A stretch of DNA of 64,000 nucleotides, taken from Rhyacophila brunnea. Lineage: Eukaryota > Arthropoda > Insecta > Trichoptera > Rhyacophilidae. The stretch spans positions 98,157 to 162,156 of the forward strand of contig JAGYXB010000813.1 of NCBI GenBank assembly GCA_022495005.1, given 5' to 3'. Positions 31,946 through 42,689 of the stretch are shown one piece after another. Position 1 is the first letter of the stretch; the number at the start of each line of letters is the position of its first letter. The notes under the pieces were generated by a model. The model was not told the DNA's origin. It saw nothing but the letters and a program-made list of their open reading frames with translations, and searched no databases. Made by a program: the position numbers and the translations under genes.

Positions 31946-32401
31946 GTTCCACCTCATCAATTGACATTTAACAAAATAAAAGAAACCATCAACTTTTCTT
32001 AGGGAATTAAAATATTATACAAAAATTATTTAGTTTACTTTTTAGAGTAATTGTATTTTGGTTTTTATTTAGTTTGATTACCTGATTTTTTTTTTTAATT
32101 TTTAATTCATCCTATCGAAAAAATATTGAATGTCAAATACGAGATCGCTGTGTGAACGAAATGCGTGTAGTAAAACATTTTTTCATATGTGGTAAATACC
32201 AAGTTATGGATAGATCGTAGAAATACTCAAGAATTAGGTACATATTTACCACCAAATGAAAGCTAAATCTCTTGCTAGTTTATTTTTATTTGTCTAAAAG
32301 TTCTCTGCATAGTATTGAAAAAAGCATTGTTAGTGATTAACAACAATAGCAGTTGGTGGATATTGTCGATTTTGATTACAGCTCAATTAATTTATTAGTA
32401 G
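31946..32401. other. No gene recognised
   Basis: AT-rich; nothing supportable. 31500-31570 (just left of the foldback) resembles the SINE-C body at 47085 (TTATTCAACGAATAATTCAC). Confidence 0.4.
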
Positions 32402-33338
32402 CAGTGACGTCCCGTGGGGGTAGGGAGATTAAGCGTCGCTTAGGGCGGCAGTTACTCGAAGGGCGGCACATCGAGGAGAATCATTTGGTATAAGTATGCA
32501 GAAATAGCTACCTAAACTTAGTAATAACGAAAACAAAAAGTATTAATTAACATTAAAGGTATAACAGGTCTGTATTTTTTTTCAGGTTTGCGACGTCTAG
32601 TTTACTTTCTTCGACGTCTTTGGTAACCAGAAACGACACGTGCAGATTTACGAATAATTACAGTCTGACTTATTGCCAGTGCGCATGGAAGTTGCGTTGG
32701 CCGTCGTAATTCCTCAAGACAGAGCAAATTATTATTCCGACCATGTCCGATCCTAATAGGATCATATGGGCCTCCACACAGTAGAGGTTTGTATTAACAG
32801 ATTTTGTTTTTTACGAGAAATGGATGTCAGCCACTTGCTCAACCTATTAGGTCCATACCCTGACTCACACACAAATTGAAAAACAATATGTGTACTTGCC
32901 AGACCCAGGATTGGAACCTGAGACCCACGGCGTGATAGTCCAACGCTTAAGCCGCGCCGCCACCGTGGGTGTGAGTGAGGGCAAATTAATGTATCGAAAA
33001 ATGACATGTAAGAAACCACCAAATTACCAACGTCAAAAAAAATCCCCACTCTTGGCGCAAATCGATGAGAATCGTTTGTTATATAATATATAAATAGCAA
33101 CTTAAACTTATTAATAACGAAAATATCTTTCCATTAAAAAAAAACAGTTTAACAGGAATGTAATTTTTTGTCGAGTTCGCGACGTCTAGTTTACTTCCGT
33201 TGCCCTCCGACGTCCTTGGTGACCGACATATATTCATATGAAACGACACATGCACGGATGATAAAAAATACTGTATACAAAAATGGGCAGGCATTTTGGC
33301 GCTGTCCAGGGGCGGCATTTTGTCTAGGGACGTCACTG
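32402..33338 (-). mobile_element. Family C hAT element, copy 2, rearranged and split by SINE-A
   Basis: It starts CAGTGACGTCCCGTGGGGG and ends TCTAGGGACGTCACTG, flanked by ATTAGTAG and GTTGGTAG (6/8). The SINE-A at 32736-32971 lies inside. The block AGCAACTTAAACTTATTAATAACGAAAA with GACGTCTAGTTTAC occurs twice, before and after the SINE, so two family C copies appear fused or partly duplicated here. Confidence 0.75.
32736..32971 (-). mobile_element. SINE-A, near-complete copy
   Basis: The minus strand carries a tRNA-like head with A box TGGCGGCGCGGCTTAAGCG and B box GGTTCCAATCCTGGG, then a body ending in CCTATTAGGATCGGACATGG. Flanking GCAAATTATT and GCAAATTAAT look like its target duplication. 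One B-box base is mutated (TTCCAATCC for TTCGAATCC), so it is probably silent. Confidence 0.85.
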
Positions 33339-33848
33339 GTTGGTAGTCTGCCTACCGGAGTGAAAACATTGTAAAAACTACGGCTAGCCGGTATCGGTCG
33401 TACTAAAATAACGATAAAGCAAGACAAGTGCCTAATCCGCCGAATCAATAATAGGCAATTGCACGATCCGTGAAATTTTGTATTTTCAAACGGGGTACGA
33501 ATAATTCGACGATTCGCCACGACGATTAGACCCGGGAAAGACGAAGAGAATGCCACGGCTAAACAACGAAATTAGAAAATATTGACAAAAATTACCTGTC
33601 GGCCAAGTTATAAATACGCCGAATCATTAAACAAGCAAATAACTTAAATAACTAAACAATTTTTATATTGTAGCGTAGCGCACGGGTTCTAAATCTATTT
33701 CAAGTCGTGACCCCCTTTTGAAAAGAACAAGTAATTTGCAAACCTCTGCCACATTTTCATAAGATTTAAACATCATGAATAAAAAGTGAGTATTAAGTAT
33801 TAAGCCAACTTTTGACTCACTATTTTCGTTTACAGCGAGTTCTGTGAC
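33339..33848. other. No gene recognised
   Basis: Contains a decayed hAT-like stretch near 33670-33720 (AGTCGTGACCCCCTTTTG); otherwise nothing supportable. Confidence 0.35.
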
Positions 33849-34338
33849 CAGTGTTGCCAACCGTATTATAATAAAATTATAGTATTTGTACTATAATTGT
33901 GGTCCGCGTACTATGTACGATATAAAACAGGTATAGTACGCCCATAATACTATAATTTTGAATATCTGAAAAAAAAATATGTAAAAAGTACTAAAATTTC
34001 GATATTTCCGTTCGATATATTGGTGCAAAGTACCTACTATAATTTCGTAATATAAGATTTGGAGAACTTGGAAAAAAATTGCTCGAAAAACGTAAAAGAA
34101 TTCCTTGACTTTGGTTTAAAATGAAATCTCTTGAATTCTTCGGTGAGCGTTTTAGGTCGGAAGAGGACCTAAATAAAAATGGGTCTCGGAGTTTCTCAAA
34201 TTCTCCGTTATTTTTTTTCTGAGAAACAAAAAACCTATACATTTTCAACAGATGACAAATCGTACTATATTTTTTCCCCCAATACTAAAATTTTTAAGGC
34301 TCTGTACCATAATTCCACTTTGAAATAAGGCAACACTG
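33849..34338. mobile_element. hAT-like MITE with CAGTGTTGCC ends, copy 1
   Basis: 490 bp between CAGTGTTGCCAACCG and AAGGCAACACTG. The subterminal word ATACTATAATTT and its complement recur near both ends. Target duplication not recognisable. A second element with the same termini is at 50233-50536. Confidence 0.65.
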
Positions 34339-35058
34339 GTGTAATTGCATAATGCATGTAAGTATAACCGATATAAACCGATTCTCACTACGGTCGGCGT
34401 GGATCGTTGGATCTGCGCGACTGTTGGTGTAATAAATTAAGCCTTTAAACATTTTAAACTATTTGGCTGTGTGGTGGAATTTGATGTGATAGTTACAATT
34501 TTAGAACATAAAACTTAATGTTATGATATCGCCCGAATTTGGTTTAGGTCTAGTCCTTTAATGGGGGTTAATTTAGTGGACTTCAGTAGGTAAACCTAAA
34601 ACTGCAATATTAATGACAGTTGATTGTTTAATAAATACTGACTCTTGAATTATTTTCCAATGTCAACATTACATAATTTATTGTTTAGTGCAGTTTCATC
34701 ACGGATGGGTACTTATATTGTATTATGCTACAATTTCAACTTCGTCTAATCTGTTATAGTCAACAGTTTTACTCACGGCACCAACAATAAATAACACAGT
34801 AAACGTAAATAATAATTCATTATAAATGAGGTTAATCTAAAAACATTTTCGCGTGATTCGAGAAACTAGATTCATGATCGTCGCGGACCTACATAGTCAT
34901 GTATGACTGTTGTTATGAAGAAAAAAAAGACTTGACCGTTCTTCCATTCAAACGACGAGATTCGAGTTGACTGACTATCTATTGTACGACCATTACATAT
35001 TGTCATTGACTGAGGACACTAGTGTCACCAAAATGTATTGATTTGCTAATATTCTTGC
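34339..35058. other. No gene recognised
   Basis: Nothing supportable over about 700 bp. Confidence 0.4.
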
Positions 35059-35439
35059 CATGACCCCCACACGGGGGGGGGCTGATAGGGCTCTAGCCTG
35101 GGGGCCCGGCGTGGCGAGTCGACCAAATAAGTGAGATAAACACACATCACAATTTTGCTCTAATAGTAAAAAAAAGTCGCCTTTCTTTAATAATGATCAT
35201 ACTTTCAAATATGTGATTGTGCGACCCAATTTATAAAAAAATTATCATTGGTGATAATTAACTCCATAATTATAGTGAATGTAAGTATTAAAAATATACT
35301 AAATACCCTTAATTTTACCGTGAACGCCATTTGGAAAGCACTACTGTAGAGCGTCACATTGCCTTTAACCTTGGCGATAGGTAGGGGAGCCCGAAAAAGA
35401 TCCTAGCCTTGGGGCCGGCTTCAGGATGTGGGGGCCATG
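35059..35439 (+). mobile_element. Family M hAT MITE, copy 5
   Basis: CATGACCCCCACA to TGTGGGGGCCATG, exact duplication ATTCTTGC (35051-35058 and 35440-35447). Confidence 0.9.
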
Positions 35440-35657
35440 ATTCTTGCGTAATTTAATTAAAATTTACAGCAATCTGGTCAAAACTATTAGGTAAATATTT
35501 GCCAGCTTCTAATGTAGTTTGTTTTTGGTTCCAAATATATTCAATATCTATATGTCAAAAAAGTCTTAGTTTCTGGTACGTTTCTGCAATACGAACTGCG
35601 CAACAATTAGGGACAGAGTTAAGACAATTTTGATATTTTTATAAATCCTTAAATACC

Positions 35658-36134
35658 CGGTACGACGTCCCTAGACAAAATACCGCCCCTGGGCAACGCC
35701 AAAATAACGCCCCACTTTGTATACAGTATTTTTTATCACCCGTGCACGTGTCGTTCCTGGTCGCCATGGACGTTGAAGGGCAACGAAAGTAGTTATTAGT
35801 AATAATAGTAATATAACAATAAACATAACATTAAATGGACGCATGTTCGATTTTTATAACAAATTATATTTCGTACGGCACGCGTCATTTGCACAATCCG
35901 CGCATCGCCTAGCTACAATCTTTTTAGACCCTGCCTCAGCTGAAGTATAGCCTTAATTAATACATTTTGTTTCCAACCAGTGAGCTGAAATTTTTTATGG
36001 AAAGATATTTTCTACTAAGTTTAGGTAGCTATTTCTATATATACCAAATGATTCTCCTCGATTTGCCGTCCTTCGAATAACTGCCGCTCCCAAGCGACGC
36101 TCAATCTGCCTACCCTGTCAGGTGTCACTACCGA
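35658..36134 (+). mobile_element. Family C hAT element, copy 3
   Basis: Left end diverged (GACGTCCCTAGACAAAATAC, CGCCCCTGGGCAACGCC), right end CCTACCCTGTCAGGTGTCAC. It contains repeat H (35805-35935) in its middle, so the family core has been replaced or invaded. No clear target duplication. Confidence 0.65.
35805..35935. repeat. Repeat H, copy 2
   Basis: Inverted match to 24262-24420 (TATATTTCGTACGGCACGCG, CGCGCATCGCCTAGC). Confidence 0.55.
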
Positions 36135-36295
36135 TGTCACTGCCGGTCCAAATACTCAAAAAATGATAGTACCTATTACTAAATATAATAAAAATAATAG
36201 CATATATTAGGTTTCATATACGAAAATGCTCAACACATAGGTGTTGGCGAAGACTGCTGAGGGCGCCCTGGACAGAATATAGCACAAATGCCTTA

Positions 36296-36625
36296 TTGCT
36301 GCAAGAGCTGCGAACCACAGAGAGAATATCATCAATGTGCCTGCGTCATCACATCATTCAATTATTCTTGACTGGGCATGGTGGATTCGCTGCCAAGCTC
36401 TTTGAGTTTGGACTTTTCTGTCACCCGATCAACATGTTCATGTGGCGGATAACTATAGGATGTAAACCACATCCTCTGAGAATGTCCGAGAATGTGCATC
36501 GATTGGGAAAATATGCTCAGGTAGGTCCGGTCCAACTAGTTGTTGGGCCCAACGTGCCATCCGATCTGGTCGCCAAAAAGGCTAACTATCTTTTTAAAAT
36601 TGTGCGTGAAGATCTCTTCACATAG
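36296..36625 (+). pseudogene. LINE C-terminal fragment (RNase H / tail region)
   Basis: An open plus frame of 109 codons ending in TAG contains FLTGHGGFAAKLFEFG, which resembles the LTGHGxFxxYLxRF segment just after RNase H in Jockey/I-type non-LTR elements. The cysteine/histidine cluster that normally follows is largely lost (single C and H left). The 3-prime flank to about 37330 is repeated at 60605-60850, as expected of a LINE 3-prime UTR. Confidence 0.5.
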
Positions 36626-37330
36626 TTTAGTATGTCCGTATTGTTTTTACAATGGAAATTAATAAGAATCATTAATTTTCTTAATTCTCCGTGCTTCTCT
36701 CTCGCATGGAAACTTTCATTAAATTATTTCTCAGTAAACTCAGTCAAAGCACACTTTTGTGCGTGGCGACTTAAGTCTTGGGTATCTGTTCCTGAGACCA
36801 TGTCCCCCACAAGGGGGGGGGCTGACAGGGCTCTAGCCTGGGAGCCCGGGCTCATGGGGGGGCGGCGTGACGAGGCGACCAAATAAGTCAGATAAACAGA
36901 CATCACAAATTTGCTCTAATAGTAAAAAAAGTCGCCTGCGGCTATTTTCCTTTACTAATGATTATATTTTAAAATATGTGATTGTGCGATGGAATTTTTA
37001 ATTGTGTCATTACTTGATATTAACTCCATAATTCAAGTGGTTGTAAGTATTAAAAATACACTAAATACCCCTATTTTGACCGTGGACACTATTTGGATAA
37101 CGCCACTGTAGAGAGTCACACTGCTTTTAACCTTGGCGATAGGTAGGGGGGCCCGACATAGATCATAGCCTTGTGGCCCGCTTCAGGATGTGTGGGCCAT
37201 GCCTGAGACATTCCCAGGCGTCAAAAAACTGCTGTTGCTTCAAACATAGAACCTCGTGATACGCTCAATTAGGACAGACCGTGGTGCGGAGCAGTTGGTT
37301 TGGTGGTAACTGTTAGGTAGTGTGCCTGCG
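36626..37330 (+). repeat. LINE 3-prime UTR, split by a family M MITE
   Basis: AAACTCAGTCAAAGC, CTTAAGTCTTGGGTATC and GATACGCTCAATTAGGACAG match 60670-60845 in the same order. The MITE at 36799-37201 splits this copy at CCTGAGAC. Confidence 0.6.
36799..37201 (+). mobile_element. Family M hAT MITE, copy 6
   Basis: 403 bp, CATGTCCCCCACA to GATGTGTGGGCCATG, exact duplication CCTGAGAC (36791-36798 and 37202-37209). Inserted in a LINE 3-prime UTR. Confidence 0.9.
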
Positions 37331-37384
37331 TCGTTTTTTTTCGACATGGACCAGAAATCCTAGAAAGATTCATTGTTCTGGGCG

Positions 37385-37530
37385 ATCTGCCTGGTAAAAA
37401 AAGCGAATGGGTGGAGTGACCAAGTTAAGGAATTTACTAAATAACTAATAGCATCCACCAAAAGCCTAGTAGATGATTGGGAAAACTGGAGAAGACTGAT
37501 CCAGAGCGTCACAGTACCAAGTCCTGAGTG
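37385..37530 (+). pseudogene. RTE-like LINE C-terminal fragment
   Basis: WSDQVKEFTK, then a TAA, then DWENWRRLIQSV read in plus frames and line up with WSDQVKELTGG and the GWKVLV segment of the LINE end at 40100-40525. Both end near a TCACGATCCT word. Decayed. Confidence 0.55.
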
Positions 37531-37654
37531 ATCACGATCCTCAGTCATGAGAGCTACCCTTAACAATGAAAGAACGTGGAATACGTTCACACGACATCAC
37601 GGTAGCCAGGACTACCTACTAATTTACTCATTGGAATTAATAAAAAAATGTTTA

Positions 37655-38215
37655 CAGTCGAACTCGGTTATTACGATCTCGGACATAGCGAAATCTCGGA
37701 TGTAATGATGAAACATTCGTTGACATTTTGGTTTATGATTTACTCCATACATTTATTCACTGTTATAACGATCAACTTACCACTTAATCGGATATACCGA
37801 GCTAAAATACTGTTAATGTGTCGATCGTTTACAAACATTTCGACCCTAAGCAATAAAATCCGATCGGACAGGATGCCGCCGGGGACGGATTATGTTTATG
37901 ACACTAGTACCTACCTAATTTTCATTTTTGCCGACAATAATGAAAAAGTATCCACGCATATGGTTGAAAAATCCAAGGTTTGTGAAGTCCGTAGGTACCT
38001 ACCAGCGTTCATTACAATAAACAACTTATTTTGTAGTTTATGCAGGCCATGCTTGTTTCGGAGATTTTTACGATGATTTTCAGATTTTTTATTTTCGTCT
38101 TTTTTTGTTATGTGACCGTTCATTTAAAAATACTTATTCTCTAATATAACGAGCACCGCTTATAACGAGCAAATTCAGTCGGTCCCATCTTCCTCGTAAT
38201 AACCAAGTTCGTCTG
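37655..38215 (-). mobile_element. Pogo/Tigger-like MITE, copy 2
   Basis: 561 bp, CAGTCGAACTCGGTTATTAC to CTCGTAATAACCAAGTTCG, TA at both sides (37653-37654 and 38216-38217). It is an inverted copy of 23661-24206. The 142-codon plus frame across it is a by-product of its sequence and resembles no transposase. Confidence 0.8.
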
Positions 38216-38454
38216 TATGTACATAACTTGAGAAAACTTTACTAGCGAAGCAATTTATGTCCGGAGTTTTCTGTGTGGAATAATCACCGAACTACATACG
38301 CTGAATGAATTCTGATGTAAATTGCAAGAAATAAAAACGTAAAACTGGGAATTTAATGTTGCTACTAAAATGAAACGGCACGTAAATAACGGGAAAGTGT
38401 GAATTCCCGTCACATAGAATCGGGGTTTCACGGAAATTGTAGTGTTGGAGCGCA

Positions 38455-38793
38455 ATGTTCCCTGTAAGGTATGCGGGCTACCAAAATGTGCCCGCACACA
38501 CGTCATCTTACATCCCCCGTACTGTCCTCGCGCAAAAATATTGTAAAAGCTTCCTTTGCCAGATTTTAGTTTTGCTCGAATGCACGAAACCATCACATGC
38601 ACAATTCTTCGACTCATTTCTCGGAAGGCGAAAGTCAAGTGAGACTAACGCGAGCACGCAAGTGAAATTTTACGTCGAGCGGGATCACTATATCCGTACC
38701 TTTCTATCGCGTGCCAAAGTATACGAAAAGAAGATTTTAGTGTTTGTCAATGACCATCTAATTGCCGGGTCCTCTACATTTCTTAGTCTTTGA
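38455..38793 (+). CDS. 112-codon open frame, unknown
   Basis: Open frame from ATG at 38455 to TGA at 38791-38793 in a locally GC-richer stretch (38390-38720). The peptide is mixed, with four cysteines and no signal peptide, domain or repeat that I recognise. An equally long frame runs on the opposite strand (38255-38638), which weakens the case for either. A poly(G) run follows at 38856. It may be unrecognised transposon sequence. Confidence 0.15.
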   Translation: MFPVRYAGYQNVPAHTSSYIPRTVLAQKYCKSFLCQILVLLECTKPSHAQFFDSFLGRRKSSETNASTQVKFYVERDHYIRTFLSRAKVYEKKILVFVNDHLIAGSSTFLSL

Positions 38794-39179
38794 CATGTTT
38801 CAACTTGCAAAATATAAGTTTTAATGAAAAATTGTATGTGTGTTTGTGGGGTGGGGGGGGGGGTGTAAATTTATGGGTGCCGGCCCGTCACTGACGGGTG
38901 ACACCAACCCTATACACAATAGAAAAATTAGAGGGAACGTTGGACTGGAGCGTCCCTGAAATTTACTCTGAAATGCAGAAATGCGAGGGCTTGTGAGGCC
39001 CTAGTTACGGAAGAACATTGTTACATATTAAATATTATTTATTAATTTATGCGGTGTACATTGACGCAGAATGGCACCATTCCGCATTCACCGGCCACTG
39101 CACCCATAACTGACAACATAACGCAAAAACGACGTCTTATGATGTCTCCCGATATCAACCCATCTTTAAATTGAAATAA
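38794..39179. other. No gene recognised
   Basis: Holds a GTGGGGTGGGGGGGGGG run at about 38847-38863 and a small GGTGCCGGCCCGTCACTGAC hairpin-like stretch; nothing else supportable. Confidence 0.35.
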
Positions 39180-39690
39180 AAATAATTACAAGATAATAAG
39201 AACTTTTTATATAGTACCGCGTTTTTAAATTTTCTGTTGAATCATATAAACTTGACAATCCTATGTATTAATAATTACAAGATAAAAAGAACTTTTTAAA
39301 TACAACATTTTTAAATTTTCTGTTGAATCATATAAACTTGACTTGACTAGCTTAAAAGATCAAAAAAAAATGTACTTGATAGAAATACTGAATAATGAAA
39401 TGTCATTTCATATTGATTTCCATGGTAACGTACGTATATATTTTTAATAATTTAGTTGCTAGGACCCCCTAACAACCAATAATGGTATCGAAATAACTTT
39501 GGATACAAAACAGAATTAACTGAAAATGAATTCAATTCTACTTGAAGATGGCTAAAAGAATGCATTGGCATCGTGTTCTGATATATTCTAAAAGTTTCAA
39601 ATGTCTAGCTAGTCGGGAAGTTAGTTATAAATCAATTGCAAGATTTGTACCGGACAAATAAGAATACGACCTAAGAAAAACGTTGTAATA
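39180..39690 (-). mobile_element. Family P repeat, copy 2, with a duplicated end
   Basis: Inverted relative to 5830-6315. The terminal 80-85 bp (AATTACAAGATAA, AGAACTTTTTATATA, TTAAATTTTCTGTTGAATCA) is present twice in tandem, at 39186-39264 and 39270-39345. The other end reads AAGAAAAACGTTGTAATA. Confidence 0.6.
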
Positions 39691-39702
39691 AACACTTTTT
39701 TT

Positions 39703-40087
39703 TGTTCTTGATAGAAATACTGAACAAATGTAGAATACTGAAATGTCATTTTGACATTGCATATTGATTTCCATAGTAACGCACGTTTATATTAATAATT
39801 TAGTTGCTAGGACCCCCTCAGCAACCAATAATAGTGTTTTACTTTTTACGACTTTTTTCCGAAATAACTTTCCATACAAACCAGAATTCACTGAACATGA
39901 ATTCAATTATGCTTAAAGATGGCTAAAAGTATTAAAATAATGCATTTTTATCGTGTTCTGATATATTCTAAAAGTTTCAAATGTCTATCTAGTCGGGAAG
40001 TTAGTTAAAAATCGATTGCAAGATTTGGACAAACAAGAAACAATTTGTACTGGACGAACAAGAATACGAGCTAATAAAAACGTGGTA
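39703..40087 (-). mobile_element. Family P repeat, copy 3, truncated
   Basis: Follows copy 2 in the same orientation and aligns with it from TGATAGAAATACTGAA to the CTAATAAAAACGTGGTAATA end; the AAGTTCTTTTT end is missing. Copies 2 and 3 form a head-to-tail pair. Confidence 0.6.
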
Positions 40088-40099
40088 ATAATATGATTT

Positions 40100-40525
40100 A
40101 AACTCTCTGCATACGGAGTCGAGTCGTGGACCCTGAAGGCAAGAGAACGGAAGGAAATTGATGCCTTTGAGATGTGGTGTTGGCGCCGAATGCTTCGCAT
40201 TTCTTGGATGGAGCACAGGACGAACCAGTCAATCATCCAGAGACTGAAGATAAAGGAACGGCTCTCAACGATATGTCTGAGAAGAATTCTGCAGTTTTTT
40301 GACATATTATGAGGCGCGGACCGGACAACCTGGAGGGACTGGTAGTTTTGGGTAGCCTCCAGGGAAGGCGAAGCAGAGGAAGAGCGTCTGCGCGATGGAG
40401 CGACCAAGTGAAAGAGCTGACTGGGGGCACCGTCCATTCTGCCCAGAGAAGCGGAAGATCGAGAAGGATGGAAAGTCTTGGTCGCTCAAAGGATGGCGAA
40501 ATTTAAATGTGGTCACGATCCTTAG
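40100..40525 (+). pseudogene. RTE-like LINE, C-terminal end of reverse transcriptase
   Basis: The frame from 40112 reads YGVESWTLKARERKEIDAFE, then MWCWRRMLRISW and TNQSIIQRLKIKERL. After a frameshift near 40305 the next frame continues IMRRGPDNLEGLVV, then GRRSRGRASARWSDQVKELT; a second frame change leads to GWKVLVAQRMAKFKCGHDP and TAG at 40523. This is the standard C-terminal order of RTE-type endonuclease/reverse transcriptases (YGxExWTL - FExWxxRRMLRI - GRRSRGRxxxRWxDQ). The catalytic part is absent (5-prime truncation). It abuts family P copy 3. Confidence 0.8.
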
Positions 40526-40680
40526 CCATGAGTGCACGACCAAGAGAGAGAATATGATTTAACGGCTATAAGAGTTAGTACCACAAGTAAACGCGTATTG
40601 AATGATTTTCGGAAAGAAATCAATTATTTTGATCGTGTTATTTAAATCTGAAACGATCTCATCTGCCCAAAGGTAACCTG

Positions 40681-40870
40681 ATGTAGCGGCTCTCGTGGTG
40701 CACAGCGTAAGGTGCTGGCCTTTCGTCCGGGAGTTCCAGGTTAGACCCGGTAAGGATACAATATAATATTTATTTATATGGTTTTCTCAAAGCTTAGAAG
40801 TTTGTGATTGTTTCACTTCTATTACCAAAAACACTACTGACATTGGGCCTCGAGGCCTGTAGTTGTAGTG
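40681..40870 (+). mobile_element. SINE-B copy 1 (tRNA-derived)
   Basis: GGCTCTCGTGGTGCACAGCG resembles a tRNA 5-prime half and A box; the B box has decayed to GGTTAGACCCGG. The body continues GATACAATATAATATTTATT, GGTTTTCTCAAAGCTTAG, TTTGTGATTGTTTCACTTC. The same order, split by a MITE, is seen on the minus strand at 56000-56817. Confidence 0.65.
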
Positions 40871-40940
40871 TTAAAAAGAATATTTATTTTTCGTGTTGTG
40901 CTTTTAAACAAAATATTGTATAAATGAAATTCTTATTTTA

Positions 40941-41195
40941 CCACGTTTTTATTAGCTCGTATTCTTGTTTGTCCAGTACACATTTTTTCTTGTGTGTCCA
41001 GACCTAGCAACTAAATTATTAATATATACGTGCGTTAGTATGGAAATCAATATGAAATCTCAAAATGACATTTCAGTATTCTATATTTCTATCAAGTACA
41101 AAAAAAGTATATATTAATACATAGAATTGTCAAGTTTATATGATTCAACAGAAAATTTAAAAACGTGGTATATAAAAAGTTCTTTTTATCTTGTA
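40941..41195 (+). mobile_element. Family P repeat, copy 4, internally deleted
   Basis: CCACGTTTTTATTAGCTCG to AAAAACGTGG (41159-41168), then the conserved tail AAAAAGTTCTTTTTATCTTG. The middle 250 bp of copy 1 is missing. Confidence 0.65.
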
Positions 41196-41222
41196 AGTAT
41201 CTTAATTGGGCTCATTCTATAG

Positions 41223-41846
41223 CAGAGGGGGGCAAACTGCGGCCCGCCGGGTATTTTTTTGCGGCCCCATATCATTAATTGTACTTCTGATTACGAATAA
41301 CTTTTTTTATATATTTTTAAAAAATATTAACAATAGATTAAAATTTGTTTAGCAATAGTACGCGATCCATTTTCAATAGATATTGATAGTGTACCGACAG
41401 CGCTACAACTTGAGATTATTGATCTGCAGTGTGACACTGATTTAAGAGAATTGCATCGTCGTGAAGAAATCCCCAAATTTTACAATGCCCTTAATTCAGA
41501 CAAATTCAACCAACTTAAAGATTATGCAAGAAAAATGTTCGTTATTTTTGGGTCAACCTATATATGTGAACAAACATTTTCGATCATGAACCTCAATAAA
41601 AATTCTTTACGATCAAACGTCTCCGATGCCAATTTACAAGCAGTTTTGAGAATATCAACTACAAAACTAACACCTGAATTAAAAAAAATGTAAAATAGTT
41701 TAATTCTTCTCATTATTTTTTTTGTAATGTTTATTTTTCATGATAATAAATAGTGTATATCTAACAATGGTATTTTACTTGCGGCCCGCCGCTCATTTTG
41801 AATTCTTGAATTTGGCCCTCCAGCCAGAAAGTTTGCCCCCCCCCTG
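41223..41846 (+). mobile_element. Internally deleted hAT element with transposase C-terminus
   Basis: A 624-bp element with ends CAGAGGGGGGCAAACTGCGG and AAGTTTGCCCCCCCCCTG and an exact 8-bp duplication TTCTATAG (41215-41222 and 41847-41854). GCGGCCCGCCG words occur just inside both ends. It retains the transposase 3-prime coding end at 41337-41693. A crisp example of a deletion derivative of an autonomous hAT. Confidence 0.93.
41337..41693 (+). pseudogene. hAT transposase C-terminal fragment (dimerisation region)
   Basis: A 118-codon frame, open from 41337 to TAA at 41691-41693, with no internal stop. It contains in order VPTALQLEIIDLQCDT, IPKFYNAL, ARKMFVIFGSTYICEQTFSI and LRSNVSDANLQAVLRISTTK. 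This order (LQxELIDLQCD - FYxxL - FGSTYLCEQxFSxM - RSxLxDxNLxxxLRxS) is the hAT C-terminal dimerisation region of the GTF2IRD2-like/Charlie group. The DNA-binding N-terminus and catalytic core are deleted, so it cannot transpose by itself. The intact frame suggests either a recent deletion or selection on the fragment; the first is simpler. It has no start codon of its own. Confidence 0.85.
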
Positions 41847-41854
41847 TTCTATAG

Positions 41855-42136
41855 TATACTATTTGTATATGATAAAATATCAAACATTTTTTTAACTCAT
41901 AAGATATTTTGCTAATTAAATCCATGCCTAGTATATTAAATATTTACGGGCGAAAAGAAAGAAACTTAATATTCGTAACAACACAATCCCATGACACAAA
42001 AGCGTTATAGTATAACTCACCTGTATTCCATATTACTTACCGTAGTAACATAGAACTTGCAGATATCTTAAACCGCATACAGACGACATGTGCAATCAGA
42101 ACCAATGATATGACAAAATGAAGAGGATATTAGGAC
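41855..42136. other. No gene recognised
   Basis: AT-rich; the last part may belong to the LINE that continues at 42518. Confidence 0.35.
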
Positions 42137-42506
42137 CATGTCCCTCACACCCTGAAGCGGGCCCACAGGCCAGGATCTTTGGTAGAACCAAAGAACTAAG
42201 ATTAAAGGCAGTATGGCGCTCTACAGTAACTTTTTCCAAATAGTGTTCGAGGTAAAACTAACAGTATTTAATATATTTTTAGCGATTTTTTAATACATCC
42301 ACATAAATTATTGAATTGTCGGGTATCGACACACATCAAAAATTGCATCGCATGATTACATGTTTTAAAATTAAGAGAGTAATTAAGATTTTTTTACTAT
42401 TAGGGTCAATTTGTGATGTGTTTACCTCACTTATCTGGTTGTCCCACCTTCCTGAGCTCGGGCCCTCAGGATAGAGCCCTGTCAGCCTCCCCTTATGAGG
42501 GTCATG
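42137..42506 (-). mobile_element. Family M hAT MITE, copy 7
   Basis: Inverted orientation, CATGTCCCTCACA to AGGGTCATG, flanked by ATTAGGAC (42129-42136) and ATTAGGAT (42507-42514), 7/8. Confidence 0.88.
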
Positions 42507-42517
42507 ATTAGGATAGT

Positions 42518-42682
42518 TGGGATACTCCATTAAATTGCGAATGTGACGCGGTAGAAACCGTAGAACACGTTATAGCTTGCTGTGCCGGGTTAAACCATCG
42601 ACATTTTGAATGCCAATGGCACGGCCAAATCATCTCAGTGGCAAGCCATCGGCCACTAATCTGTCGCACGAAACAAAACTAA
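42518..42682 (+). pseudogene. LINE C-terminal Cys/His fragment
   Basis: The plus frame WDTPLNCECDAVETVEHVIA then CC, ending at TAA 42680-42682, fits the C-x-C...ETVEHxxxxC motif found downstream of RNase H in Jockey/I-type LINEs. Family M copy 7 is inserted directly upstream, with its duplication in this LINE sequence. Confidence 0.6.
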
Positions 42683-42689
42683 CCATATC

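Noticed and set aside
37648..38076. 142-codon plus frame, the second longest in the window
   Set aside because: It lies wholly within a pogo-like MITE with TA flanks and has no similarity to a transposase; the related MITE at 23661 does not keep the frame.
39175..39350. Tandem repeat array
   Set aside because: Only two copies of an 80-85 bp unit, both the terminal part of family P; better described as a duplicated element end.
39985..40437. 150-codon minus frame
   Set aside because: Antisense shadow of the LINE end at 40100-40525 and of a family P copy.
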